A stretch of DNA of 64,000 nucleotides, from the NCBI GenBank assembly GCA_000149265.1, contig CH002891.1, forward strand, positions 591,075 to 655,074. Reading direction: 5' to 3'. Every line of letters begins with the position of its first letter. Position 1 is the first letter of the stretch. The translations under genes and the position numbers were made by a program. This DNA is from Ciona savignyi (taxonomy: Eukaryota > Chordata > Ascidiacea > Phlebobranchia > Cionidae). This document shows positions 12,301 to 23,212 of the stretch, one piece after another. The notes under the pieces are model-generated. The model worked only from the letters and a program-made list of their open reading frames with translations. It had not been told where the DNA came from and made no database searches.

Positions 12301-15300
12301 GAAGGTGGGGGGATCTAAACCAGTCGATTGCTCATTTTGTTCTTATACAAAGTTCTTGACGGGTTTAGCTTTATTCACTCTTTAAATACAACACACAGTA
12401 AATCTAACCACCTTGAATATGTGCTATTACAACTAATACATGTTTTAACACTCTTGTTTATCTTACAATATGTTAAAAAGTTAGATAATTCTTAAAGTTT
12501 GGTCGTTTTAAGCTGGTAATAAGTGGGCAGTCTTTGATATTTAATGATCATTTAGCCAGATGTCTCTTGGTAGATCTCGGAGAAAATTTTCAATATTAAC
12601 TTGGTTATTACATGAAACGACTCATTTGACTTACAGCATAAAACGATCTGCAGGCATTTGTGGAAATGACTTAAACAACACAAACCTTAAGCAATCTGGC
12701 GGCTTCTGGGTTAAACATGGGGTTCTTGCAGTATTGAAGGAACAAGGTTGATATTCGTTTGCGCAAACCCTCCAAATTAGCCTCCGCCACCCCCCGCATA
12801 AGAAGGTCCGCCTCGCGGTCGATCAACTCGATTATTTCCCTCGTCAGTTTGCAGTCGTGTTCCTGCAGTAACGGGGTGGAACAATGTGAATGATTGAAAT
12901 GTGGCGCAAATAGATAGGTAATGTGCTTATCAAGATTGATTTCTGTACAAATATATATTTTTTAAGGTTGAGATGAGTGTTGGGGGAATGATTGGAATTC
13001 GTTTTCATAGTCTATGCTGCCAGTTTCTCACCTTCCCTTTCTCGATTTCCTTTCTTTTATTGTTGACAGTATCGAGCTGATATATTTGTGTACAACGATA
13101 TACGATTGGTACACAATTCAAGATAAACGCCCCCCCAACCCACAACCCCACAAACAACCCTCAATACCTTAACCGTGTGCTTTAAAGTGAGCAGAACATC
13201 CAATCGTTCATCCTGGGTCAAGTACTTCATGTTGATACTGTTGTAGATATCTCTCATTTCCTTGGCTCGTATGGTGAACTGCGTGTCCATCTCTGTGTAC
13301 CGCCCATCGTAAGCCTTCCATCGCTTCGGTGCAGCTGCCTGGGGGAATATATGATAGGATGGGATATTCATGTTCAAACCAAGGGGATTAACACAAGGGC
13401 AATCATCATATTACCTCGCGCCCACCGTCGGGTTACCGGAGCTAATGCAGTGTGTTATGTATGATTTACATATGTTTCTTCAATTTATTAGAACCTATAA
13501 ATCCTCTGGGTTCAGGCAATGTCCGTAAAGTGCCTTGCCCAAGGACACAACCGACTAGCTAACGACCAGTTTCGCACCTGCAACCTTTCAGGTGAAAGTC
13601 AACGCACTTAACCACAAGACTAAGCTGTCGGACGTATCAAGGTAGAAGTAGAAGTGGATGACAACATGGTTGCTATGGCAGCCCAGTTTCCCACCCCGCT
13701 GGATATAAACCGCTCCAAAATGCACACATTGTCTGTACGGTTGGGTGGCCAGAGGTAATTACAACCAAAACACCATTTAATTCTATACAACATACTGTGA
13801 AAGGAACGCGGCACGAACCCACGATGGCCTCCTCACTAGGACCGTGTATGTACAAAGGTCAGTATATGTATTGATTGCAGTAACTTTTCGGTCATACCAT
13901 TGTTGTTTTGCCACTTCTTTCTTTTAAAACTTAACGTACAAACAATATAAATCTCACTTTGTCCAGGAAATTCTGGATTCTTTTTTCCTTGTTATTTTTG
14001 GCAGCTGATAGCTCATGTCGCCCAATGGAAGCAATCAGCTGGGTTTCTTGCTCCAACAACGCACACAACGCTGCTTTGCGCTCAGGACCTTCCAACTCCA
14101 CGTCAATGTGGCCCAGTTCCTCTAGACGCCATTCTGAACAATTTATTGGAGGTTTGTTCGATTGCTATATAACTGTGTGTAAATATGATTTCCAATGTAG
14201 AACGCAACACTTAATCATAGTTTTTTTCTAAAAATTGTTGCTTCAAAACGCTTAAAACCACCAACGTCTGACTTAGCCTGGTGTTGCGTCGCCGTTTGAA
14301 ACTGGCTCCCAGGTAGTGGTGGTGTTTCTGGTAAGGCACCTTAGCATACATTGCCTGGACCCAGCGGAATTATGGATTATACCAAAGTAAAAGAACGTCA
14401 ACATTATATACAACACACTGCAATAGCTCCAGTAACCCGACGATGGGCGTGAAGTTGTCTGACGATTACCAGTGTGTTAATGCCTGTTGCATTTTACAAT
14501 TTATGGAGGGGATAAACATGAATATCCCATTCCATCGAAACTAAATAAATGACTTTAAATCCCTTAATTTAACCGCAACACATAACCTACTCTCCAGTGC
14601 CGCATAAAGAAGATCAAAATCTTCTTTTGTTTTCGGCTGCATTCTTCTCTCAAACTCTTTCTTGATTCTCTCCTCTTTTTCTTGCCTTTTTCTTATTTCT
14701 TCCGCTTTCTCCCATTCAATCCTACGCTCGCGGTCAAGTTTCAACTCGCTGACCAGGCTACGAGCTTGCCAGCGACGAAAGTACGACTGAAGGATTATTA
14801 CCTGGCAAATATCTTTGTTGGGAAAGGTGCTGAATGGTCTATCACAGTACGTTGACCCAGGGGTGGGATAAAATGGTCAGAACCGCAGAAAGCATGGATG
14901 TTTATTCGTAACTTTAGGTCGGAAGAACCCACAAATGAAAGATTATTTTAGTAGGGGACTTGTTATATTCTCGAGCAAAATGGTGGCAAGGCACTTAACG
15001 GATTTGTTTTTTGGATTTGCATTTAATTTTAAATGCAATAAAATTGTTACTAAATATAAAAGGGTTGTTAATCAAATATAGGAATTACGCAATTAATTGG
15101 TTTCACTGGTTTTCTATCCCACTAGGACCAACGTTGGTCTGATGATGTCATTTATACACTAAGATTTCTTCTTTACCGGACAAATGTTTGGCTAAAAATG
15201 CAAGTCCCAATTAAATTCAAAAAATAATGGAAACGGTTGTTAATCCTACATAAACCTTGCTTGGGAGAAATCTTAAACCCAATCTGACCCGTGGAATCTC

Positions 15301-18300
15301 AGTTAGTCTTGTCAGAATAGTTTAATGTCTAACACCAAGGGACAAAGTACGATCCATTTTGGTTAAAAACTTAAAATTTATGGCTATTGAATGTTAAAGA
15401 AACCCCACAAACGCAAGATTATTTCCATTAAGGGGTTAATCTGTAGTTGTTTTTTAACTAATTGGGCAAGGCACTTAACGGATTTTTTTTAGATTTGCAT
15501 TTAATTTAAATGCAATATAAATATAATATATAGTATTTATTGTGATGTTTCAGCGCCGTAAGGCACTATGGCTGAAACGCATTAGGTAAATGGGAAAGCA
15601 CAATGGACGTTATCACACGGGTAATGATCAGATTACTACGAGCTATTGCATTGCTTTGTGTATGAATAAGAAATTTAATTTTGTAGAACCAATACAACTA
15701 GTTTCAAGCAATTTCTGTTACGTGCTTTTCCCAAGGACACAAGCAAGTAGCTAGCGGCCAGTTTGGAATCTACAATCCTTCGACTAAAAGAGGAAACACT
15801 AACTCACCAAGCTTATCGACACAAGTAATGATTGATAATGCAATTCAAAATTATGTTCATACTTGATAATTGAAACGATAAAATGTTAATAAACTATTCT
15901 GGAAGTTTCATATGTTTGTGTTGATGTATATTGAATGGGTAAATTCAGATACAGTTTAATTATTTCTTACTTAGTTATAAAGAAACAGCAATTGAAAATA
16001 AGTTGAGCAGATAGACAGGTGACTTACAGCTTTTACTCGTCTTTCGAAGTAGTCTTTGAAAGGTGTGTACTTGCCAGGAGTCATTAACTTGTCTTCCATT
16101 GTTGAGATGAAACATCCAATCTTAGTCATTTGCGTCGATGTTGTGTTGGTTGTTTGACTGGTCCGATTGCGTTCGAACACCGTCTGCGAGGTTAATTATT
16201 ATTCAGTCGATCAAATCACATGCTATTTAACAGCTGTGGCAACCACAGGGATAAAATATTTATCCTGTATATTAGATGCCTACTGAAATGAAAAAAACAT
16301 GAAGCCTCATGAAAGGTTATGGCAACTAAAAACGAATTATCTGCAAACTTTAGTAAAATTAAAGGAGTCATTGCACTGTAACGAACAATTTTGTTAAAAT
16401 GATTGGCTAAATAGAAATTGTTGAGATATGTAATGTGCTCATTGGTGTGGGTGGAAGAACAAAGAACGACCATAAACAATTCATCTTTGTGACCATCAAG
16501 GCCACCAGAGCTTTTAAAATGATCTCACCCAAAAAACTGATATTTCAGAAATTATTAGATTAAAGTGCTGTATTTTATTGCTAACTTTATAATAATGATT
16601 ACAAACCAGTGATCAGTGTAGAAATATTAGATTGAGGAACAATATTGAAGAACTGACTATCCAGGGTCATATGATCTATTTGGGAGAGATTTCATATACT
16701 TTCACTAATTATGATGTCACAATAATTGTTCTATATTTACGATATCTGTAAATACTGGTAACCTTACAAAAAGTTTTAGTCTCTTTAGAGAAATGATTTC
16801 TCAAGCCTTTAGGGAAATGATTCTGTAATATAGGTGATGGCTAGTTAGTTTTTCTTAACCGAGCCTAGTTTCGAACCCATGATGGACAATCGTCACAACG
16901 ACCGTTTTTGTATTGTAGTCGGTATATGTGTCGGTGTACCTTGGAACTTAAATCACTCTTGTGGTTAAACTGAGGACAGATGTGGCACTAATAACTACAC
17001 TGTGTAGGGCGTAACGAACAGGTATGAGTCTGTTTGAAAATTATTGACACATAATAAACCAAAAAATGCACAAATGATGAGAAAAAAAAAACACGATTCA
17101 GTTTTAATCTCAATGCGTAATTAAAATCATATTTTAGTCCAACCGGTTAGTCTGGCAGTTAAGTGCGTCCCCTTTCAATCGAAAGGTTGCAGGAGTGAAA
17201 CTGTTCGCTAGCTAGTCGGTTGTGTCCTTGGGCTGAACCCAGCGAATTAATGGGTTCTACCAAATTGAAGGAACGTGTCTATTATACACAACACACTGCA
17301 ATAGCTCCGGTAACCCGACGATGGGCGCGAGGTGATCTGACGATTGCCCGTGTGTTAACCCCCTTTGTTTCCCATTCACGGGGATAAACATGAATATCCT
17401 TCCACCCACCTGGCAATCTCGAGTGAACCTCTCCACACCGCTCGGTGTTGGTTGCTTGCCGAGGGTTTGTGAGTTGGCATGGTGATACTCGGCCCCACTT
17501 ATCTTGTGCCGGAAACCCCCCAAAAATGGTTTCCGCTTCACCGAGCGCTCAATCTCTACGACAACGTCATCGTATTCATTGTTCTCTGCGCGGAGTATAT
17601 TGTTGAAATTTAATTAATGATTAGTGGAATGTCCGACCCAATGGTGGATTAGTGCTTTAGCCAAAGGGTTGTTGGTTCGAACTTGTTGATGACTTGTCAG
17701 TGGTGTCATTATGCAAGTTTTTTTTTGGTGGTTTTTAAACGAGGTAAGTTTTCGAAACCCTGATGGGCTCATCACAAAATACATTTTTATTTTCAACTTG
17801 GTATATGTATCGGTTGGTTTAACTATTCCGTAACACAACCTTACAGTTTTTGTGCAAGGTATTTGACATCGCCTGAACTAAGTGAATTAATAGGTTCTAC
17901 AAAAATTAAAAGAATGTCTTAATCAAACACAACACACTCCGGGGCACAGTATATTCTGATCGATTACTCGTGTTTTTACATCAAGGACTAAACACAGATA
18001 TCTTAACCTCATTGATGGGAAAACTTACTTAGTCAGAATAACATGCAAAGCAGTTTTACAATTATCCGAGCAACAATGACTAATTAAGATTTTTGTTCTC
18101 ATCAAGTAACTGGCGTCTTTAAAACATTGTCGGAAAGTTTGGGAAAGTTGTCTTCGGATTGTTGAGGTTACAAAATATATTGAAGTATGAAGTGCTTATA
18201 CATGACTTTTTTCAGTATTTTAAGTAAAATAGGTCAATTTGTAGCAGTGAGTTCAACCCTTAATTTGGCTTCACCACCGCAATTTGTTTTATTGTTTTGA

Positions 18301-21300
18301 AGAAACTAAGGATTTTCGAAAATAATATATTTTATTTGATTTGTGATCTTAACTGATATTTCTGTATTTGTTACGGTCAGCCATAATTTAAAGTAGATTT
18401 TCTAAGGTTGCACCTTTGATTAGTCGTACTGTTATCACATCAGATGACCCAAGTGGCTCTCTAGCGCCGGTGGTTTTCAGTGGCGAGGTGACGGGGTCGG
18501 TTGACGCAACTTCCAACTGGATGGATCCTGTTGGGGGAACTCCCAAGTCCTTCAATGTGGTTTCTGGGTCCACCGACTTGCCTTCGAAGATTGGGTAAAA
18601 AATGCAGGTTTTACTGTTTGTATTTGCCAAACAAAATAATTCCCTTAATATATCAGTTTATGTGTATGTTTTACTGGAGCACATTTACTGGAGAAAGTTT
18701 TCCAAAACTTAATAACAGCAATTGCAAAAAAATCTTAAAAATGGATGAAATGACAGCTGACCAGCGCGCAAAGGTCGTTTCAATTCCAAGATTGCAAATT
18801 ATAATGAAATCGAGAAATATCCAAGCAGACTGTGCAATCTGCTGCCACTTTGTTTTGTTTCAAAATTTGCTTTACAACTTTGCATGGATTTGATTGAAAC
18901 TTACTATCCTTAATACAGAATCTTAATGTGTTTAAATATGGCTAGTGGTAGTTCAAATATATATGTTCAATTATTCTAGTGGTAAATATGATTTTAATTT
19001 TAGTGCTAAAACACAGCTTTAACAATAATGATTGAAATAAATATTTTATAAATTCTCACCTTCGTATGAGAAGTTGAGCAAAGAGGCTGGAACTTTCACG
19101 TCGGCTGATAGTTGTTCGCTCAACTGGTGGATCGATACATTGAGGGGGGACGCTGTCGTTATCGTCTGTTTGCTTGGAACCAGCAGGAACTTCACTGAGG
19201 GTGAAAGATGAATTATTACCAAGTTTAACATGTGGTGTAATATAGTGGGTCGTTTTGACATGATCATTGATTAAATCAAATCCCAATCTAACAGCCATCT
19301 CGAAACTTTTACACAGTGCCGACAAATTGATGTTATGATCTGCAGTTCTTGGAGGCTGCCATATCAGATTGCTATGTTGGTTTAATCAGGTGGATTGTTT
19401 GATTAAAGTTATTTATTCTATCTGGTTTATAATCCCAACCATTCGGTCGAACGATGCAATTCCACCACCCACATCTGCACTAGCGGCTAAGGTTGTATTC
19501 TTGTATTGGAGTCATATTAACCTTGGTAGTGAATCATAGTGAAAGAAATTAAAGCGAAATAAGCCGGGTTATATAGCACGAAATTTAGGCAAAGAATGTT
19601 ACATACCAAAGTGAATGATTATTACACACATGCGGGCATGATTATTGGTTACAGGGCACAAAATAACTGTCTGGAAACCTGCACATATTACTACAGGGAT
19701 TGAAATTAACGCATTTCCAAAACAAGTTGTCCGTTCCACAATCGAGATTCGATTTCGATTCGAATAGAAAATGATTTAGGATTTTTTAAATCAAGAAATT
19801 TAAAATCAAGTACTTAATGTACACTTTTAAACAGTGAATTTTTAACAGTAATAATGATTTTACCCAAAAATTACAATTATTTTTATCAAATATACTTGCA
19901 ATTGCATTTTTTAAATAAATTGGCAAAAAACTGTTTTTTCTAGATTAATCTAGATTTACAATTATTATAATTGTAGAATTCAAACTTGTGTATAATAGCA
20001 AACCAACCAGTGACCGTAGGCTCCTTCTCCCCACCAGCTTCCAGCGTCGCAACCTTTGATTCTTCGATTGATTCTGACCCGGGTTGGTTGGTTTCAGGGA
20101 ACTCTGATCGTTCGGTCGCCGTGTCCTCCGTCACGCTTGGTTCGTTTTCACCCACATTTTGCATCGGGACTTCTTCTGCTGAACAAGAATGAAATAAAAC
20201 TTTCTCTCATTCTATGAGTAATTCTCATTTCATTTCCAAGGTTTAGAAACTCCAGGCATCTACAACACAGATATAATATTCATCTTATCCCCGTGAATAA
20301 GAAAACAAATGGGTGTTAACACACAAGTAATCGTCAGATTACTTCATGCCCACTGTTTGGTTACTAGAGCCATTGCATTGTGTTGAATGTGAATGAGAAC
20401 TTTTTACAATTGTTTCAGATCACTTGGTAAAAGCAACATCCGCTACTGACAAGTAGTCAACCAACTAGCTTGCAAATGGCTTTGACTCAACCACCTTTAA
20501 ACTGATGGGTCGCAATGTTACTAATAGAGCTAATATGTGCGGAAATTAAATTAGACATATATGGTGTGACTGGTTTTCTACATACTAGTGTTTTCCAATA
20601 ATAAAGGAAATCAAATCATCCAGTAAAAAAGAAATTAGAAGTTGACAAATTAAAAAAAATATTGGCAGATAGACACAGATAATCAGCCTTACATTTATTA
20701 TCACACAGAATGGCAATTAAAAAGCAAATAGATTACAAATTAAATCAAGATTGCAAACCATTTGTTGGGGCAGTTTCTTTCTGCAGGAGCTTCATTGCTG
20801 GTTTCTATGGTTTCTATGGTGTCTCCTGCTGTTGGGACTGCAAATATTTAATTATTTGTGTTAGAAGGAAAACCCTCATAAACTCTCGATGCACTTGGGA
20901 TGGGTCAGTGATTGATATGTCCGACCAATACTGAGTGTTTGATCTCCCAGCAGAATTCAAACTAGTCGCTAGCTATTCGGTTGTACGTTTGGTACTACGC
21001 GGATATATACCTGACTCCTGTAAATTGTTTGTTCTACCAAATTAAAGAAATATCTCAATCATACACAACACACTGTAATAGCTTAGATAACCTGAGTAGT
21101 CGCGAGGTGATCTGACTATTGCCCGCCAGAGTGTTAATGATTCTTACGTTTTTTCATTTACTAGGATAAAAAATGGCAACGCTAAAAGGAGGGAAAGCAG
21201 GAAGGAAGGAAACTGCTTACCAAAACTATGGAAATTAATTTTACCCTTTCCCTAAACACTAATCTCAACTCCAGAACTAACCATAACTCCGACCCAATGT

Positions 21301-21638
21301 TTAAAACTAACCATAATGCCTTAATATTATCCGGCCCGTTGGCTAACGGTTAAAGTGCGTCGCCTTTCAATCAAAAGGTTGCAGGTGCGAAACTGGTCGC
21401 TAGCTAGTCGGTTGGGCGCGAGGTGATCTGACGATTGCACGTGTGTTAACCCCCTTGGTTTTCCCATTCACGGGGATAAAGATGAATATCCTATCCTATT
21501 CATTTAAGAGCGCAGATTCCCGCCTTCCCTCCTTTTAGTTTTTCCCGAGCAAGCACCACTTAGCAAAACTAGCCAAAACTTACTTTGTGTGATATTATTA
21601 TTGTCTGGTTCTACGTCCTTGGGCTGTTCGTCAGCCAT
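9305..21638 (-). CDS. IQUB: IQUB orthologue: IQ motif and ubiquitin-like domain protein, 14 exons
   Basis: IQUB is an axonemal protein linked to radial spoke 1 of cilia and sperm flagella. Exons on the minus strand: 21638-21584, 20178-20008, 19194-19060, 18581-18414, 17585-17410, 16183-16028, 14801-14591, 14133-13958, 13338-13168, 12862-12686, 12242-12121, 11611-11485, 10127-9942, 9475-9305 (TGA). They sum to 2202 nt (733 aa) with all phases agreeing; human is about 790 aa. The first ~75 residues are acidic. The ubiquitin-like fold is in exons 3-4, then come [18 protein letters not shown] and [13 protein letters not shown]. The IQ motif [11 protein letters not shown] opens exon 7, followed by a charged coiled coil. 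[36 protein letters not shown] and [15 protein letters not shown] match the vertebrate protein as I know it. Introns are full of SINEs. Another N-terminal exon near 20849-20781 is possible but fits poorly. Confidence 0.95.
9568..9726 (+). mobile_element. SINE-1 fragment in the last IQUB intron
   Basis: It carries the body GAACCCAGCGGATTAATGGG, the ACACAACACACTGCAATAGC segment and ACCCGACGATGGGCGCGAGG, all diagnostic of the SINE-1 family here. The tRNA-like head is missing and the tail has decayed. Confidence 0.85.
10405..10478 (+). mobile_element. Decayed SINE-1 fragment
   Basis: Only ATACACAACACACTACGAAAG and TTAACCCGACGATGAGAGG are recognisable relative to the other copies. It lies in an IQUB intron. 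Confidence 0.4.
11749..11852 (-). mobile_element. SINE-2 copy, decayed
   Basis: Read on the minus strand it has CGGTTGTGTGGCCGAGTGG (A-box region of a tRNA-Ser/Leu type) and ATGGGTTCGAAACTTATCTCG (B box GGTTCGAAAC). It matches the copies at 47626-47733 and 56850-56957. It lies in an IQUB intron. Confidence 0.75.
13397..13622 (-). mobile_element. SINE-1 copy
   Basis: Minus-strand copy with the head TTAAGTGCGTTGACTTTCAC..GTTGCAGGTGCGAAACTGG, the AACCGACTAGC complement, and the body down to the CCGACGGTGGGCGCGAGG segment. The extreme tail is lost. It lies in the IQUB intron between exons 13338-13168 and 14133-13958. Confidence 0.85.
14354..14528 (+). mobile_element. SINE-1, head-less copy
   Basis: Body and tail are present: GACCCAGCGGAATTATGG, CAACACACTGCAATAGCTCC, AACCCGACGATGGGCGTG and the terminal GATAAACATGAATATCCC. 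It lies about 60 bp from IQUB exon 7. Confidence 0.85.
14910..15043. repeat. Unclassified intronic repeat, unit 1, with palindromic octamer
   Basis: This segment is repeated about 480 bp downstream at 15386-15524. Shared blocks are CCCACAAA..AAGATTATTT, GGCAAGGCACTTAACGGATT and the palindrome around ATTTGCATTTAA/TTAAATGCAAT. The family is unknown to me. Confidence 0.6.
15386..15524. repeat. Unclassified intronic repeat, unit 2
   Basis: Diverged partner of 14910-15043, in the same orientation and in the same IQUB intron. Here the palindrome is perfect (ATTTGCATTTAA followed directly by its complement TTAAATGCAAT with a shared TT). Confidence 0.6.
15590..15812 (-). mobile_element. Degenerate SINE-1 copy
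   Basis: Minus-strand remnants of the tail (GTAATGATCAG.., AGCTATTGCATTGC..TTGTGTATGA) and of the head region (GTAGCTAGCGGCCAGTTTGG) occur in the expected order and spacing, but with heavy divergence. Confidence 0.5.
16858..16937 (-). mobile_element. SINE-2 fragment
   Basis: On the minus strand it reads CCGACTACAATACAAAAACGG..ATGGGTTCGAAACTAGGCTCGG. The tRNA-like 5' end is missing, and it matches the 3' two thirds of the family. Confidence 0.7.
17139..17400 (+). mobile_element. Near full-length SINE-1 abutting an IQUB splice donor
   Basis: The element has the tRNA-like head (GGTTAGTCTGGCAGTTAAGTG, AATCGAAAGGTTGCAGGAG), the linker AGTCGGTTGTGTCCTTGGGC, the body and the GATAAACATGAATATCCT tail. 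Its end is less than 10 bp from the donor of IQUB exon 17585-17410 (minus-strand donor GTGGGTGGA). Confidence 0.93.
17720..17850 (-). mobile_element. Degenerate SINE-2 copy
   Basis: The recognisable parts are the reverse complements of GGTATATGTATCGGTTGG and the B-box block AACGAGGTAAGTTTTCGAAACCC. It is divergent and in an IQUB intron. Confidence 0.5.
17871..18003 (+). mobile_element. Degenerate SINE-1 body
   Basis: GAACTAAGTGAATTAATAGG, ACACAACACACTCC and GATCGATTACTCGTGTTTTTA follow SINE-1 order with many changes. Confidence 0.55.
20274..20520 (-). mobile_element. SINE-1, diverged
   Basis: Minus-strand copy starting with the tail (ATATTCATCTTATCCCCGTG) through GTAATCGTCAGATTAC, CATTGCATTGTGTTGA and a decayed head near AACTAGCTTGCAAATGG. 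It lies in IQUB intron 1, beside exon 20178-20008. Confidence 0.75.
20952..21172 (+). mobile_element. Degenerate SINE-1
   Basis: ACTAGTCGCTAGCTATTCGG, ATACACAACACACTGTAATAG and CGCGAGGTGATCTGACTATT are the recognisable blocks. It lies in IQUB intron 1. Confidence 0.65.
21182..21538. mobile_element. MITE with nested SINE-1
   Basis: The terminal inverted repeat is CTAAAAGGAGGGAA (left) against its complement TTCCCTCCTTTTAG (right), with weaker similarity further in. The interior TAAACACTAATCTCAACTCC resembles the interior of the element at 8653-8860. A SINE-1 copy sits inside. It lies just downstream of the IQUB first coding exon. Confidence 0.65.
21331..21499 (+). mobile_element. SINE-1 with internal deletion, nested in a MITE
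   Basis: The complete head (CCGGCCCGTTGGCTAACGG to GCTAGCTAGTCGGTTG) is fused directly to GGCGCGAGGTGATCTGACG and the intact tail. The central body of about 100 bp is missing. Confidence 0.93.
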
Positions 21639-22293
21639 TTTAAGTGCATAAGCCAAACGTCTTTACCTTATTTTTAGGTCACAATAAGGCCTAAGCCTAA
21701 CCTATAAATGTACGATAATATGTAACATTTGGCCTCGTATTTGTTGTAGATATTAATTTCTAATAACAATCAAACAGCACAATCGTAATCTTAGAACATT
21801 TTTAAAAACAGTTATAACAATTTGTTTCTCACTTTTGTTTGAGCTGATTATCAATATTTCATGGGAAGTGTCTAGCGTGACGGTTGCCAAGAGATACGCA
21901 TAAACACAGTATTATAATATGACTATCATAGATGTCTATTTAAAACAGTTTGGTATAGTGGCAATTTTTTTAAAAAATAAGTTAAAAACTAGATTTAACT
22001 TCTTTTTTTTGCCAATTACGTTGTATTAATTATGCTCCGTTATATAAAATATACATATTCTACTGCGTATGGAAATAAGTCAGGACCGTAGTAGGAATGC
22101 TGTTGTTCCTGTTAAAACCGCTATCGATGGCTACTGTAGCCTGGGTATAAATATATCGGTTTTATATATATGTTTTAATAACCCCTTATAAATGATTAAC
22201 AAAATATATATTCTTATAGAAACAGAAAATTCTGTGATAAATATATGATTTTACTGAGTCTTTTTTTCTACGTTACGCTGGTTACAAGTACGT
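21639..22293. other. IQUB 5' flank
   Basis: This is intergenic sequence between the IQUB start and the P450 3' end. No gene was seen. It presumably holds the IQUB promoter, but no TATA or clear motif can be assigned. Confidence 0.4.
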
Positions 22294-22502
22294 CCGGCCG
22301 GTTAGTTTGGCGGTTAAGTGCGTCGCTTTCAATCGAACCCAGTAGATTAGTGGATTCTAAATTGAAGGAATGTCTAAATTATACAACACAGCGCAATAGC
22401 TCCGGTAACCCGACGGTGGGCGCGAGGTGATCTGACGATTGCCCGCGTGATAACCCCCTTGGTTTTCCCATTCACGGGGATAAACATGAATATCCTATCC
22501 TA
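22294..22502 (+). mobile_element. SINE-1 with a different internal deletion
   Basis: The head ends at TTTCAATCG and is fused to AACCCAGTAGATTAGTGG; the body and GATAAACATGAATATCC tail are intact. The deleted part is the tRNA-like 3' half and linker, unlike the deletion at 21331-21499. Confidence 0.93.
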
Positions 22503-22589
22503 TGTAAAGTGACCTAAAAAATCGGCTGTCAAATCCTGACATAGCAAGTCCCTCCGTACAAAACAGCTAGCAGATGCACCATCAACACC

Positions 22590-22595
22590 TTTATT
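22590..22595 (-). terminator. Candidate polyadenylation signal of the CYP4-like gene, copy A
   Basis: AATAAA on the minus strand, about 620 nt after the stop codon. It is conserved in copy B at 37416-37421, and homology between the two units ends just beyond it. Confidence 0.45.
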
Positions 22596-23212
22596 TCACA
22601 AAGCACTGCTCCACGATTACAAAACTTTACAGCTAAACGAAAACACCTGCGCGCGGCCTAGCACATGCTGCTTTTAACCAAACAAACATTGGGGAATCAC
22701 CACTAATGTTAAACACTCGTTTTAAAACAATGACTAAGGAAGGGTTCCACTCGTCACATCCTGCCGTGCATAGAGGTATTAATTGGTTGTACGCCATCCC
22801 AAGAGTACATACATGTTAGAAGATTTGCAACCTGATTGGATAACCAGTTCTACTCAATGACCTGTCGACATGGTGTGCGCATGGGAACCATAATTCTAAA
22901 TTTTTAATTTTTAACTTTTACCTATTAAAATGTAATAATCGTATCATCGAGTAATGGCAATGCGAGAAATAAAACTTAAGTGTATCATTATAATAGCTCG
23001 ATAAGCATGAAATACGTCATCCGGTATTATGCGATAATGGTGATTTTGGCAACATTGATTGCTTATGTATGTAAATAAATGTTAAAAATTACGCAAAATC
23101 TAAAATGTTACAGCACATTATAGCACCAATAAGTTAGTAATAATACGAAATTAAAATTGTTCATTAATTTCAAAATTAGTGATATAAAATTATTAATTTT
23201 CTTAAAATTGCA

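Noticed and set aside
20781-20849. Possible extra IQUB exon (acceptor TTTGCAG, repeated ETIETS-like codons)
   Set aside because: The acceptor is good, but no donor of the needed phase was found, and exon 1 joins the 20178 exon in phase without it.
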